This document shows positions 1-5,872 of a stretch of DNA of 6,886 nt, piece by piece. The notes beneath the pieces are model-generated. The model did not search any database. It was not told the origin of the DNA and saw only the letters and a list, made by a program, of their open reading frames with translations. The position numbers were made by a program, and so were the translations under genes. Source of the DNA: Pseudomonadota bacterium (GTDB lineage: Bacteria; Pseudomonadota; Gammaproteobacteria; Steroidobacterales; Steroidobacteraceae); NCBI GenBank assembly GCA_021780395.1, contig JAJXYU010000372.1, positions 1 through 6,886 on the forward strand. Direction: 5' to 3'. Within the stretch, counting starts at the first letter, position 1. Each line of letters starts with the position of its first letter.

Positions 1-458
1 TCAACCCGGTGAGCTTCTACTACTGTTACGACGCCGATCGGCGCACGCTGCGCGCGATCGTCGCCGAGATCACCAACACGCCCTGGCGGGAGCGGCACGC
101 CTACGTGCTGCCACTCGACGCCGCGCGGAGCGACGGCCCGTTCTGGTGCTGGGCGTTCCCGAAGACCTTCCACGTCTCGCCGTTCATCGGGATGGAGCGC
201 GACTATCGCTGGCGCTTCACCGAGCCCGGCGACGAGCTGCGCGTGCGCATGACCGTGCTGAACGCCGGGACGCGCGAATTCGCCGCGACGCTCGACCTGC
301 GCCGCCGGCCGCTCGGCGGCGCCGCGCTCGCACGCGTGCTGTGGCGCTACCCGCTGATGACCCTGCAGGTGATCGGCGCGATCCACTGGCAGGCGCTGCG
401 GCTGTGGCTGAAGCGCATCCCCGTCCACGACCACCCCCGCCAACGAGGTTTCCGATGA
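1..458 (+). CDS. DUF1365 family protein, C-terminal part (5' end outside window)
   Basis: This is the last ~150 residues of a DUF1365 protein, a family normally about 250 residues long. The frame is already open at base 3 and reads [10 protein letters not shown], the internal family motif, so the GTG at 9 is an internal valine and the true start lies upstream of the window. Counting from that valine, other family hallmarks are TNTPW (22-26), RHAYVLP (29-35), [10 protein letters not shown] (50-59) and YRWRF (66-70), with a C-terminal stretch [18 protein letters not shown] (117-134). The biochemical function of DUF1365 is unknown. Its genes are repeatedly found next to cfa-like genes, as here, where its stop overlaps the start of the cfa-like gene (ATGA). 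An auxiliary role in acyl-chain modification at the membrane is inferred from context only. Family assignment is firm; function is not. Confidence 0.93.
   Translation, partial: NPVSFYYCYDADRRTLRAIVAEITNTPWRERHAYVLPLDAARSDGPFWCWAFPKTFHVSPFIGMERDYRWRFTEPGDELRVRMTVLNAGTREFAATLDLRRRPLGGAALARVLWRYPLMTLQVIGAIHWQALRLWLKRIPVHDHPRQRGFR
445..448 (+). promoter_or_regulatory. Ribosome binding site of the cfa-like gene
   Basis: GAGG lies six bases before the ATG at 455, inside the last codons of the DUF1365 gene. It supports the choice of 455 over the much longer upstream open frame, whose extra N-terminal residues are arginine/alanine-rich shadow sequence. The ATG overlaps the preceding TGA as ATGA, so translation is probably coupled. 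Confidence 0.6.
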
Positions 459-1738
459 GCACCGTGATCGACGAGATTCAGAGCCGCTATGGCGCGCTCG
501 ACCGCCTGCTGCGGCGACACCTGCTGGCGCGGCTCGAGGGCCTGCGGCACGGCCGCCTGCGCTGGCGCGACGCGCTCGGCACGGCCGAGTTCGGCGCCGC
601 GGAACGCGGCGGCGATCCGGTCGTCGAGATCGAGGTGCAAGATCCCGCGTTCTATCGCGCGCTCGCCGCGAACGGCAGCGTCGGCGCGGGTGGCGCGTAC
701 ATCGACGGGCTGTGGCGCTGCGCCGCGCCCGGTGCGGACGGCGGCGGCGCGCTGGTCGCTCTCGGTCGGCTGATGCTGCGCAATCGCGATCTGCTCGACG
801 GCTTCGAGACCGGCCTCGCGCGGATCGGCGGCGCCGCGCTGCGCGCGTGGAACGGCACGCGCCGCAACTCGCGCGACGGCAGCCGGCGCAACATCGCCGC
901 CCACTACGATCTGGGGAACGAGTTCTTCGCGACCTTCCTGTCCGCCGACCGGATGTATTCCTCCGCGCTGTGGGACGGGCCCGACGACACACTGGAGGCC
1001 GCGTCGACGCGCAAGCTCGACGCCGTGTGTCGCAGGCTCGACCTGCGCCCCGACGACCACGTGGTCGAGATCGGGTCCGGCTGGGGCGGCTTCGCGCTGC
1101 ACGCCGCCCGCCACTACGGCTGCCGCGTGACCACGACGACGATCTCGCGGGAGCAGTACGCGGTCGCGACCGAACGGGTCGCCGCCGCCGGCCTCGGCGC
1201 CCGGATCGAAGTCCGTCTCGACGACTACCGGGACCTCGCCGGCACCTACGACAAGCTCGCGTCGATCGAGATGATCGAGGCGGTCGGCGCCGAGTTCCTC
1301 GGGACCTATTTCGGCGTGATCGAAAGGCTCCTGAAGCCGGGCGGCCTCGCGCTGCTGCAGGCGATCACGATCGAGGACCACCGCTACGAGCTCGCGCTGC
1401 GCTCGGTCGACTACATCAAGCGCTACGTGTTTCCGGGGAGCTTCATTCCGTCGCTGAACGCGATCCTCGCGGCGAAGACCGAGGCCAGCGAGCTGCGCCT
1501 GCGGTCGCTCGAGGATTTCGCGGAGTCCTACGCGCGCACCCTCGAGGCCTGGCGAGAGCGCTTCACGGCCCGACGCGCGGACGTGCGCGCGCTCGGCAAG
1601 GACGAGCGCTTCATCCGGCTGTGGGAGTTCTACCTCGCGTACTGCGAAGCCGGCTTTCGCGAGCGCTCGATCGGCGTCGCGCACCTGCTGTTCGAGAAGC
1701 CCGGCACGCCGGGGCGCCGCGCGGGCGAGCCGCGGTGA
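455..1738 (+). CDS. Cyclopropane-fatty-acyl-phospholipid synthase family methyltransferase
   Basis: A 427-residue SAM-dependent methyltransferase of the Cfa family, full length (E. coli Cfa is about 380). Cfa enzymes transfer a methylene carbon from SAM to the cis double bond of unsaturated acyl chains in membrane phospholipids. An N-terminal lipid-binding-type domain carries the [12 protein letters not shown] signature (76-87). The catalytic domain starts at [10 protein letters not shown] (149-158), followed by the SAM-binding loop [10 protein letters not shown] (204-213), the catalytic glutamate in MIEAVG (E275), [12 protein letters not shown] (322-333) and SYARTLEAW (358-366, Y359). By my alignment from memory with E. 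coli Cfa, E239 and Y317 are kept as E275 and Y359, but C139 is Ser170 (YSSALW) and H266 is Gln302 (LLQAI). These two are bicarbonate-site residues. The protein therefore belongs to a divergent Cfa subgroup often linked to DUF1365, and its product may not be a plain cyclopropane. The start overlaps the DUF1365 stop and the stop overlaps the next GTG. Confidence 0.9.
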   Translation: MSTVIDEIQSRYGALDRLLRRHLLARLEGLRHGRLRWRDALGTAEFGAAERGGDPVVEIEVQDPAFYRALAANGSVGAGGAYIDGLWRCAAPGADGGGALVALGRLMLRNRDLLDGFETGLARIGGAALRAWNGTRRNSRDGSRRNIAAHYDLGNEFFATFLSADRMYSSALWDGPDDTLEAASTRKLDAVCRRLDLRPDDHVVEIGSGWGGFALHAARHYGCRVTTTTISREQYAVATERVAAAGLGARIEVRLDDYRDLAGTYDKLASIEMIEAVGAEFLGTYFGVIERLLKPGGLALLQAITIEDHRYELALRSVDYIKRYVFPGSFIPSLNAILAAKTEASELRLRSLEDFAESYARTLEAWRERFTARRADVRALGKDERFIRLWEFYLAYCEAGFRERSIGVAHLLFEKPGTPGRRAGEPR

Positions 1739-2523
1739 GTCCCGGGATCGAGGTGCTCGCCGTCTGGGCCGCGGCGGCGGCGGTGATGACCGGCGGGTGG
1801 GCATGGCAACGGCGCCGGCGCAACGCCGGCATCGTCGACGTGCTCTGGGCCGCGTGCCTCGGCGGCGCGGCGCTCCTGCTCGCGCTACGAGGCACCGGCG
1901 CGCCCGCGACCCGCGCGCTGCTCGCGCTGATCGGCGGCGGCTGGGGGGCGCGCCTCGCCTGGCACCTGTGGCGGCGAGTGCGCGGGGAACCGGAAGACGG
2001 GCGCTACCGCCACCTGCGCGCGCACTGGGGAGACGCCCCCTGGCGCTGGTTCGGCTTCTTTCAGCTGCAGGCGTTCGTGGTCGCCCTGTTCTCCCTGCCG
2101 TTCGTCGCGGTCGCCGCGAACCGCGATGCGCACCCGCTGGGTCTCGCGGCCGGCGCCGGGATCGGACTCCTCGCGGTGCTCGGCGAGTCCGTCGCGGACG
2201 CCGAGCTCGCGGCATTTCGCGCCGATCCGCGCCACCGCGGGCTCACCTGCCGGCGAGGGCTGTGGCGCTACTCGCGCCATCCGAATTACTTCTTCGAGTG
2301 GCTGCACTGGTTCGCCTACGTCGCGCTCGCGATCGGCTCCCCGCGGTCGGGACTCGCGTGGCTCGGGCCGGTCGTGATGATCCTGTTCCTGCGCTACCTG
2401 AGCGGAATTCCCTGGACCGAGGCGCAGGCGCTGCGCACGCGCCGCGACTACGCCGAATACCAGCGCCGCACCTCGATGCTGATCCCCTGGTTCCCGAAAC
2501 GCATTCGCGCCGAGAAGGAGTGA
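1735..2523 (+). CDS. DUF1295 / steroid 5-alpha-reductase-type membrane protein
   Basis: A 262-residue integral membrane protein of the DUF1295 family, related to the C-terminal domain of 3-oxo-5-alpha-steroid 4-dehydrogenases and to isoprenylcysteine methyltransferase-like folds. Roughly six hydrophobic segments are visible (about 3-20, 35-52, 59-75, 110-128, 136-152, 205-222). Family motifs are GIVDVLW (32-38), GESVADAELAAF (150-161), LWRYSRHPNYFFEW (176-189, the cofactor-site region in this fold) and the C-terminal GIPWTEAQALR (224-234) with YQRRTSMLIPWFP (242-254). Relatives reduce carbon-carbon double bonds with NADPH, but DUF1295 substrates are largely unknown. The GTG start overlaps the stop of the upstream cfa-like gene as GTGA, implying coupling; a longer upstream open frame is a shadow of that gene. 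Lying between two acyl methyltransferase-like genes, it may reduce an unsaturated methylated acyl intermediate. That role is inference. Confidence 0.88.
   Translation: MSPGIEVLAVWAAAAAVMTGGWAWQRRRRNAGIVDVLWAACLGGAALLLALRGTGAPATRALLALIGGGWGARLAWHLWRRVRGEPEDGRYRHLRAHWGDAPWRWFGFFQLQAFVVALFSLPFVAVAANRDAHPLGLAAGAGIGLLAVLGESVADAELAAFRADPRHRGLTCRRGLWRYSRHPNYFFEWLHWFAYVALAIGSPRSGLAWLGPVVMILFLRYLSGIPWTEAQALRTRRDYAEYQRRTSMLIPWFPKRIRAEKE
2515..2520 (+). promoter_or_regulatory. Strong ribosome binding site for second methyltransferase
   Basis: AAGGAG ends seven bases before the GTG at 2528 and is the best Shine-Dalgarno match on the plus strand. It sits in the last codons of the DUF1295 gene. It fixes the GTG as start despite the absence of ATG, and suggests this gene is translated more independently than its two upstream neighbours. 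Confidence 0.7.
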
Positions 2524-2527
2524 CCCC

Positions 2528-3616
2528 GTGAGCACCGCCGCCACCGATTCCCCGACCGCCGAGCTCGCGGCCGACCGCCCGGCTCCCGGCCTGCTCGGAC
2601 TCGCCGAACGCGGCGCGCTGCCCGATGCGCTGCTGCGCTTCGGGATCCGCCGGCTGTGCGCGCGCCGGCTCGCCGAGGAGCGGCGCGGCGGACTCACCGC
2701 GCAGAGCGAGCGCGCCGAGCGCCTGATCGAGGCGCTGCGGCGCAGCCCGATCGCGATCCACACCGCGGCCGCGAACGAGCAGCACTACGAACTGCCCGCG
2801 GAGTTCTTCGAGCAGTGCCTGGGTTCGCGCCTGAAATATTCCTGCGCGCTGTACCCGCGCGGCGACGAGACGCTCGCCGAGGCGGAGGATGCGATGTTGC
2901 GCGCGGTCGAGGCGCGCGCCGAGCTCGCCGACGGCCAGTCGATCCTCGAACTCGGCTGCGGCTGGGGATCGCTCACGCTGTGGATGGCCGAGCGCTTCCC
3001 GCACTCGCGCATCACCGCGGTGTCGAACTCGCAGAGTCAGCGCGCGCACATCGAGACCGTCTGCCGCAAACGCGGATTCGGGAACGTGCGGGTGATCACC
3101 GCCGACGTGAACGCGCTCGCGCTCGACCCGGGCGCGTTCGACCGCTGCGTGTCGGTGGAGATGTTCGAGCACCTGCGCAACTACGCGACGCTGATGGAGC
3201 GGATCGCCGCGTGGCTGCGGCCGGGCGGGAAGCTGTTCGTGCACGTCTTCGCGCACCGCACGTTCTGCTATCCGTTCGAGACCGCGGGCGAGGACAACTG
3301 GATGGGCCGGCACTTCTTCACCGGTGGCCTGATGCCCGCCGCCGACACGCTGCTGCGCTTTCAGGACCGACTGGCCCTCGAGCAGCGCTGGCTCATCGAC
3401 GGGACGCACTACCAGCGCACCGCGAACCAGTGGCTCGAGCGGCAGGATGCGAACGCCGCGGCGGTCCGCGCGACGCTGCGCCGCGCGTATGGCGACCGGG
3501 CGGCGCTGTGGTTCCAGCGCTGGCGGATCTTCTGGATGGCGTGCGCCGAGCTCTTCGGTTACGCGCACGGCCAGGAATGGCTGGTCGCGCACTACCGGTT
3601 CACGCGACCGGACTAG
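2528..3616 (+). CDS. Cfa-family methyltransferase, coclaurine N-methyltransferase-like
   Basis: A 362-residue SAM-dependent methyltransferase of the Cfa superfamily that looks more like plant (S)-coclaurine N-methyltransferase and its homologues than like E. coli Cfa. Visible features in order: NEQHYELPAEFFE (83-95), KYSCALY (103-109, Cys106 kept), SAM loop LELGCGWGSL (140-149), SNSQSQ (166-171), VSVEMFEHLRNY (208-219), HVFAHRTF (239-246), FFTGGLMP (263-270), and a C-terminal ELFGYAHGQEW (341-351). E211, E214 and H215 line up with the catalytic Glu/Glu-His cluster described for coclaurine N-methyltransferases (recalled, not searched). The long N-terminal Cfa lipid-binding domain is shorter here, replaced by ~80 mostly helical residues. 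It begins 4 bp after the DUF1295 stop and is the last gene of the operon. In this bacterial setting a lipid substrate (acyl chain or head-group amine) is more likely than an alkaloid; that is inference. Family is sure, substrate is not. Confidence 0.88.
   Translation: MSTAATDSPTAELAADRPAPGLLGLAERGALPDALLRFGIRRLCARRLAEERRGGLTAQSERAERLIEALRRSPIAIHTAAANEQHYELPAEFFEQCLGSRLKYSCALYPRGDETLAEAEDAMLRAVEARAELADGQSILELGCGWGSLTLWMAERFPHSRITAVSNSQSQRAHIETVCRKRGFGNVRVITADVNALALDPGAFDRCVSVEMFEHLRNYATLMERIAAWLRPGGKLFVHVFAHRTFCYPFETAGEDNWMGRHFFTGGLMPAADTLLRFQDRLALEQRWLIDGTHYQRTANQWLERQDANAAAVRATLRRAYGDRAALWFQRWRIFWMACAELFGYAHGQEWLVAHYRFTRPD
3581..3611. terminator. Possible hairpin at the convergent operon ends
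   Basis: As plus-strand RNA, bases 3581-3589 can pair with 3603-3611 to form a nine-base-pair GC-rich stem with one U-G wobble and a 13-base loop. It ends just before the shared stop codons. A competing 5-bp stem (3595-3599 with 3607-3611) overlaps it. No T-tract follows on either strand, so it is not a standard intrinsic terminator. It could still stall polymerase or protect the transcript end. It is entirely inside the last codons of the methyltransferase gene, so the pairing may be incidental in such GC-rich DNA. Confidence 0.25.
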
Positions 3617-4425
3617 AAGGAATACACCAGGTTCACCGTCTCGTTCGAGTCGAGCTTCTTCAGTCCCGGCGGCGGCGAACTGTTGTTCTGCAGATTGTAG
3701 CCGACGCTCAAGGCGAGGTGCGTCGACACCTTGACCGCGAGCGCCAGCGCGTTCGTGACGAGCGTGTTGCCGCCACCCGACTCGGTCAGCAGTTTGTCCG
3801 ACAAGGTCGTCGTGGCGGTGAGCACCTGCGAGTAATCGATCCCGGCACTCAGGATCGCGCTGTTCATCGGAGTTCCCAGGCTGCGCGCGATCACCGCGCC
3901 GGCCGCGTCCTTGCTGAGGGTCTGCGGCTGTTCGCGTCGAAACCCGGGCCCAGCCTGCACGCTGAGCTTCACCCGGTCGGTGTCGAGGATCCGGTAGCCG
4001 ACGCCGGCGGCCGCGCTCGCCTGATAGTCGAAGCCGCTGAACAGGTCCCGCTCGTAACGCAGGATCCCGAACGCGTACACCGCCGGTCGGAACGTGTAGT
4101 CGCTCTGCCACCGGGATCCCCAGCGCTCGCTCGAGGTGATGCCCGCATTGCGCCCGTACAGGCCGTCGAGGTGCAACGCGTGCTTCCACGGGCCCGCGAC
4201 GAGCGCGAGATCCAGCACCGCATTGAACGTCGTGGATTGCGTGTTGCCCTGCGAGGTCACGCCGCCGGCCTGGCCCTTGCCGCTCCAGCCGTCCGGCGCC
4301 GGCGCCGCAGCCGACGCGCAAAAGGCGGCGGCCGGCGACAGCAGCAGCGCGAGCGACGCGATCGCGGGCCGGAGGATTCCGCTGGGGCGCCTGATTCGAT
4401 CGCCGCCGACGTACCGGCCCCTCAT
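3613..4425 (-). CDS. DUF481 (YdiY-like) outer-membrane beta-barrel protein
   Basis: A 270-residue predicted outer-membrane protein of the DUF481 family, sometimes named putative salt-induced outer membrane protein. The N-terminus is basic and is followed by a hydrophobic stretch (about 21-35) and ASA/AAPAP, a type I signal peptide with cleavage near 38-41. The cysteine at 36 is preceded by phenylalanine and does not make a lipobox. The mature part begins with WSGKGQAGG and TSQGNT (47-62), typical of the family, then alternating polar/hydrophobic strands with aromatic girdle residues. It ends NLVYSF, a C-terminal aromatic signal of the kind recognised by the BAM machinery. The ATG at 4425-4423 overlaps the stop of the GalP-like gene, with GGGAG at 4434-4438 eight bases ahead. 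The same frame stays open far upstream through the transporter and amidase genes, but that part is arginine-rich shadow. Function unknown; with a sugar porter immediately upstream, a role in outer-membrane passage or envelope adaptation is possible. Confidence 0.88.
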   Translation of the reverse strand: MRGRYVGGDRIRRPSGILRPAIASLALLLSPAAAFCASAAAPAPDGWSGKGQAGGVTSQGNTQSTTFNAVLDLALVAGPWKHALHLDGLYGRNAGITSSERWGSRWQSDYTFRPAVYAFGILRYERDLFSGFDYQASAAAGVGYRILDTDRVKLSVQAGPGFRREQPQTLSKDAAGAVIARSLGTPMNSAILSAGIDYSQVLTATTTLSDKLLTESGGGNTLVTNALALAVKVSTHLALSVGYNLQNNSSPPPGLKKLDSNETVNLVYSF

Positions 4426-5816
4426 TCCCCGATCTCCCGTAGCGCGCGCCCGTCCATCAGCCGCCGCTCGATCGCCTCGAGGCTCACGCCCTTGGTCTCG
4501 GGAACGAACGCCCAGGTGAACAGCAGGAACGACGCGTTGAACGCGGCGTACAACCAGAACGTCTGCGCGTGACCCAGGTGGTTCAGCAGCGTGAGGAACG
4601 TCGCGCCGACCGCCGCCGTGCCGAGCCAGTTCGTCACCGTCGAGACGCCGATGCCGAAATCCCGCCCCTTGAGCGGCTGGATCTCCGAGCACAGCGTCCA
4701 CACCAGCGGGCCAGCCGAGAACGCGAAGCCGATCACGAACACCAGCAGCATCGCGACCGCGAGCAATCGTTGCCCCTGAGTCGCCATTCCGGACGCCATC
4801 AGCGTGCCGACCACCGCGAGACCGACCGCCATCACCACGAAGCCGGCATAGAGGATCGGCTTGCGCCCGATGCGGTCGACGAAGCCGATCGCGATGAACG
4901 TCGCGAGCACGTTGGTCAGCCCGACGACCGCGGTGAACAGCATCTGCGTACCGGTCGCGTAGCCCATGTCGGCGAAGATCCGCGGCGCGTAGTACATCAC
5001 GATGTTGATGCCGGTGAGTTGCTGCACCACCTGCAGCGCGATTCCGAGGCCGACGGAACGGCGGAAGTTGCGGTTCTCGCGCAGCAGCTGCCAGCCTTGC
5101 TGCGGGGTCCGCAGGCGCTCCTCGATCTCCGCGACTTCGGCGCGCGCGGTCGTCTCGTCGCCGCGCAACCGGTTCAGCACGCCGGTCGCGTCGTCGTGCC
5201 GGCCGCGCAGCACGAGCCAGCGCGGGCTCTCCGGCAGGCCGAGCACCCCGAGCAGGAACGCGATGCCCGGGACCGCGATGATCCCGAGCATCCAGCGCCA
5301 GCGTCCGGAGTAGCTGAACACCGTGTCCGACACGAACGCGAGGAAGATCCCGATCGTGATCATCAACTGGTAGGTCGAGATCATCGCGCCGCGCTTGTCC
5401 TCCGGAGCGATCTCGGCGAGGTACAGCGGCGCGGTGAATGCCGCGATCCCGATCGCGACGCCGAGCACGAGGCGCGCGCCGATCAGCGCGACCGGCGACC
5501 CCGCGGCCGCGCTCGCGAGCGACCCGGCGACGAACAGCGACGCGCTCCACAGGAGCGAGCGCTTGCGCCCGAAGTGTCCCGACAGCCAGGCGGCGAGCCC
5601 CGCGCCGACCGCCGCGCCGACCATCATGCTGCTCACGATGTGCTCGATCATCCGGTCGTCGATCGCGAAGGTTCGCTGGATGAACTGCTGGGCGCCCGAG
5701 ATCACGCCGACGTCGAGGCCGAACATCAGTCCCGCGAGCGCCGCGAGCACGGCGACGTAGCGCATGTAACGTCGCGCCGACGCGGCCGCCGCGAGGTCCT
5801 TTCCTGGGTGTTCCAC
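4422..5816 (-). CDS. galP: GalP-like sugar:H+ symporter (MFS sugar porter)
   Basis: A 464-residue inner-membrane transporter of the major facilitator superfamily, sugar porter family, close along its whole length to E. coli GalP (galactose/glucose-H+ symporter, also 464 residues by memory). Twelve membrane segments are visible in two halves. Signatures in order: FGLDVGVISGA (32-42, D35 for proton coupling), GRKRSL (83-88), ARLVLG (114-119), PLYLAEIAP (130-138), YQLMITIG (149-156), LPESPRWL (194-201), QVVQQLTGIN (262-271), VDRIGRKP (313-320), AGPLVWTLCSEIQPLKGRDFG (from 368), and VPETKGVSLE (438-447). The sugar-contacting glutamines Q150, Q265, Q266, plus N271 and W373, are kept, so it should be active on a hexose or pentose. 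The exact sugar cannot be read from sequence. The GTG start at 5816-5814 gives a GalP-like N-terminus; the next ATG (residue 18) has no ribosome binding site. The stop overlaps the DUF481 start. Confidence 0.93.
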   Translation of the reverse strand: MEHPGKDLAAAASARRYMRYVAVLAALAGLMFGLDVGVISGAQQFIQRTFAIDDRMIEHIVSSMMVGAAVGAGLAAWLSGHFGRKRSLLWSASLFVAGSLASAAAGSPVALIGARLVLGVAIGIAAFTAPLYLAEIAPEDKRGAMISTYQLMITIGIFLAFVSDTVFSYSGRWRWMLGIIAVPGIAFLLGVLGLPESPRWLVLRGRHDDATGVLNRLRGDETTARAEVAEIEERLRTPQQGWQLLRENRNFRRSVGLGIALQVVQQLTGINIVMYYAPRIFADMGYATGTQMLFTAVVGLTNVLATFIAIGFVDRIGRKPILYAGFVVMAVGLAVVGTLMASGMATQGQRLLAVAMLLVFVIGFAFSAGPLVWTLCSEIQPLKGRDFGIGVSTVTNWLGTAAVGATFLTLLNHLGHAQTFWLYAAFNASFLLFTWAFVPETKGVSLEAIERRLMDGRALREIGE

Positions 5817-5818
5817 GA

Positions 5819-5825
5819 CTCCCCC
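5819..5825 (-). promoter_or_regulatory. Purine-rich ribosome binding site of the GalP-like gene, unusually close to the start
   Basis: GGGGGAG on the minus strand lies only two bases from the GTG start (the G-run alone is four bases away). It is the only Shine-Dalgarno-like sequence in the 27-bp gap. The tight spacing plus a GTG codon suggests modest translation initiation, or help from coupling to the upstream amidase transcript. Confidence 0.45.
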
Positions 5826-5858
5826 GTTCGGTTGTTTGCCTCTTTATAACCGTTCGGT
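5824..5858. repeat. Pair of 9-bp CCGTTCGGT direct repeats, possible operators
   Basis: CCGTTCGGT occurs at 5824-5832 and again at 5850-5858, 26 bp apart. Each copy has a CCG-TT-CGG dyad core, extended to ACCG-TT-CGGT in the copy at 5849-5858. One copy falls in the spacer of the putative promoter and the other just after the expected transcription start, the usual places for repressor operators. The copy at 5850-5858 also encodes the last amidase residues. Which regulator would bind is unknown. Confidence 0.4.
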
Positions 5859-5872
5859 GCGCCCGCCGTCGA
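5843..5872 (-). promoter_or_regulatory. Possible sigma-70-type promoter for the GalP-like and DUF481 genes
   Basis: On the minus strand TATAAA (5848-5843, five of six matches to the -10 consensus) follows TCGACG (5872-5867, four of six matches to -35) with an 18-bp spacer. The AT-rich patch stands out in very GC-rich surroundings and overlaps the amidase stop codon. Transcription would start near 5836, giving a leader of about 20 bases before the GTG. This suggests the transporter can be expressed separately from the amidase. Pattern match by eye only. Confidence 0.35.

Noticed and set aside
146..454. Upstream extension of the Cfa-like gene to an ATG at 146
   Set aside because: The extra residues are arginine-rich shadow of the DUF1365 gene; homologous sequence begins after the ATG at 455, which has its own GAGG.
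712..1734. Upstream extension of the DUF1295 gene into the Cfa-like gene
   Set aside because: It is a shifted-frame reading of the Cfa-like gene with no family similarity; the GTG at 1735 gives a normal DUF1295 length.
347..2215. Long minus-strand open frame opposite the Cfa-like and DUF1295 genes
   Set aside because: Its product is arginine/alanine-rich low complexity with no recognisable motif; it is antisense to genes with clear family signatures and is explained by high third-position GC.
2656..4572. Long plus-strand open frame spanning the convergent junction
   Set aside because: It is out of frame with the methyltransferase and antisense to DUF481, with shadow-type composition and no motif.
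4569..5849. Plus-strand open frame opposite the GalP-like gene
   Set aside because: The product is rich in Arg, Asp, Glu and His from the reverse complement of membrane-protein codons; no motif and no ribosome binding site.
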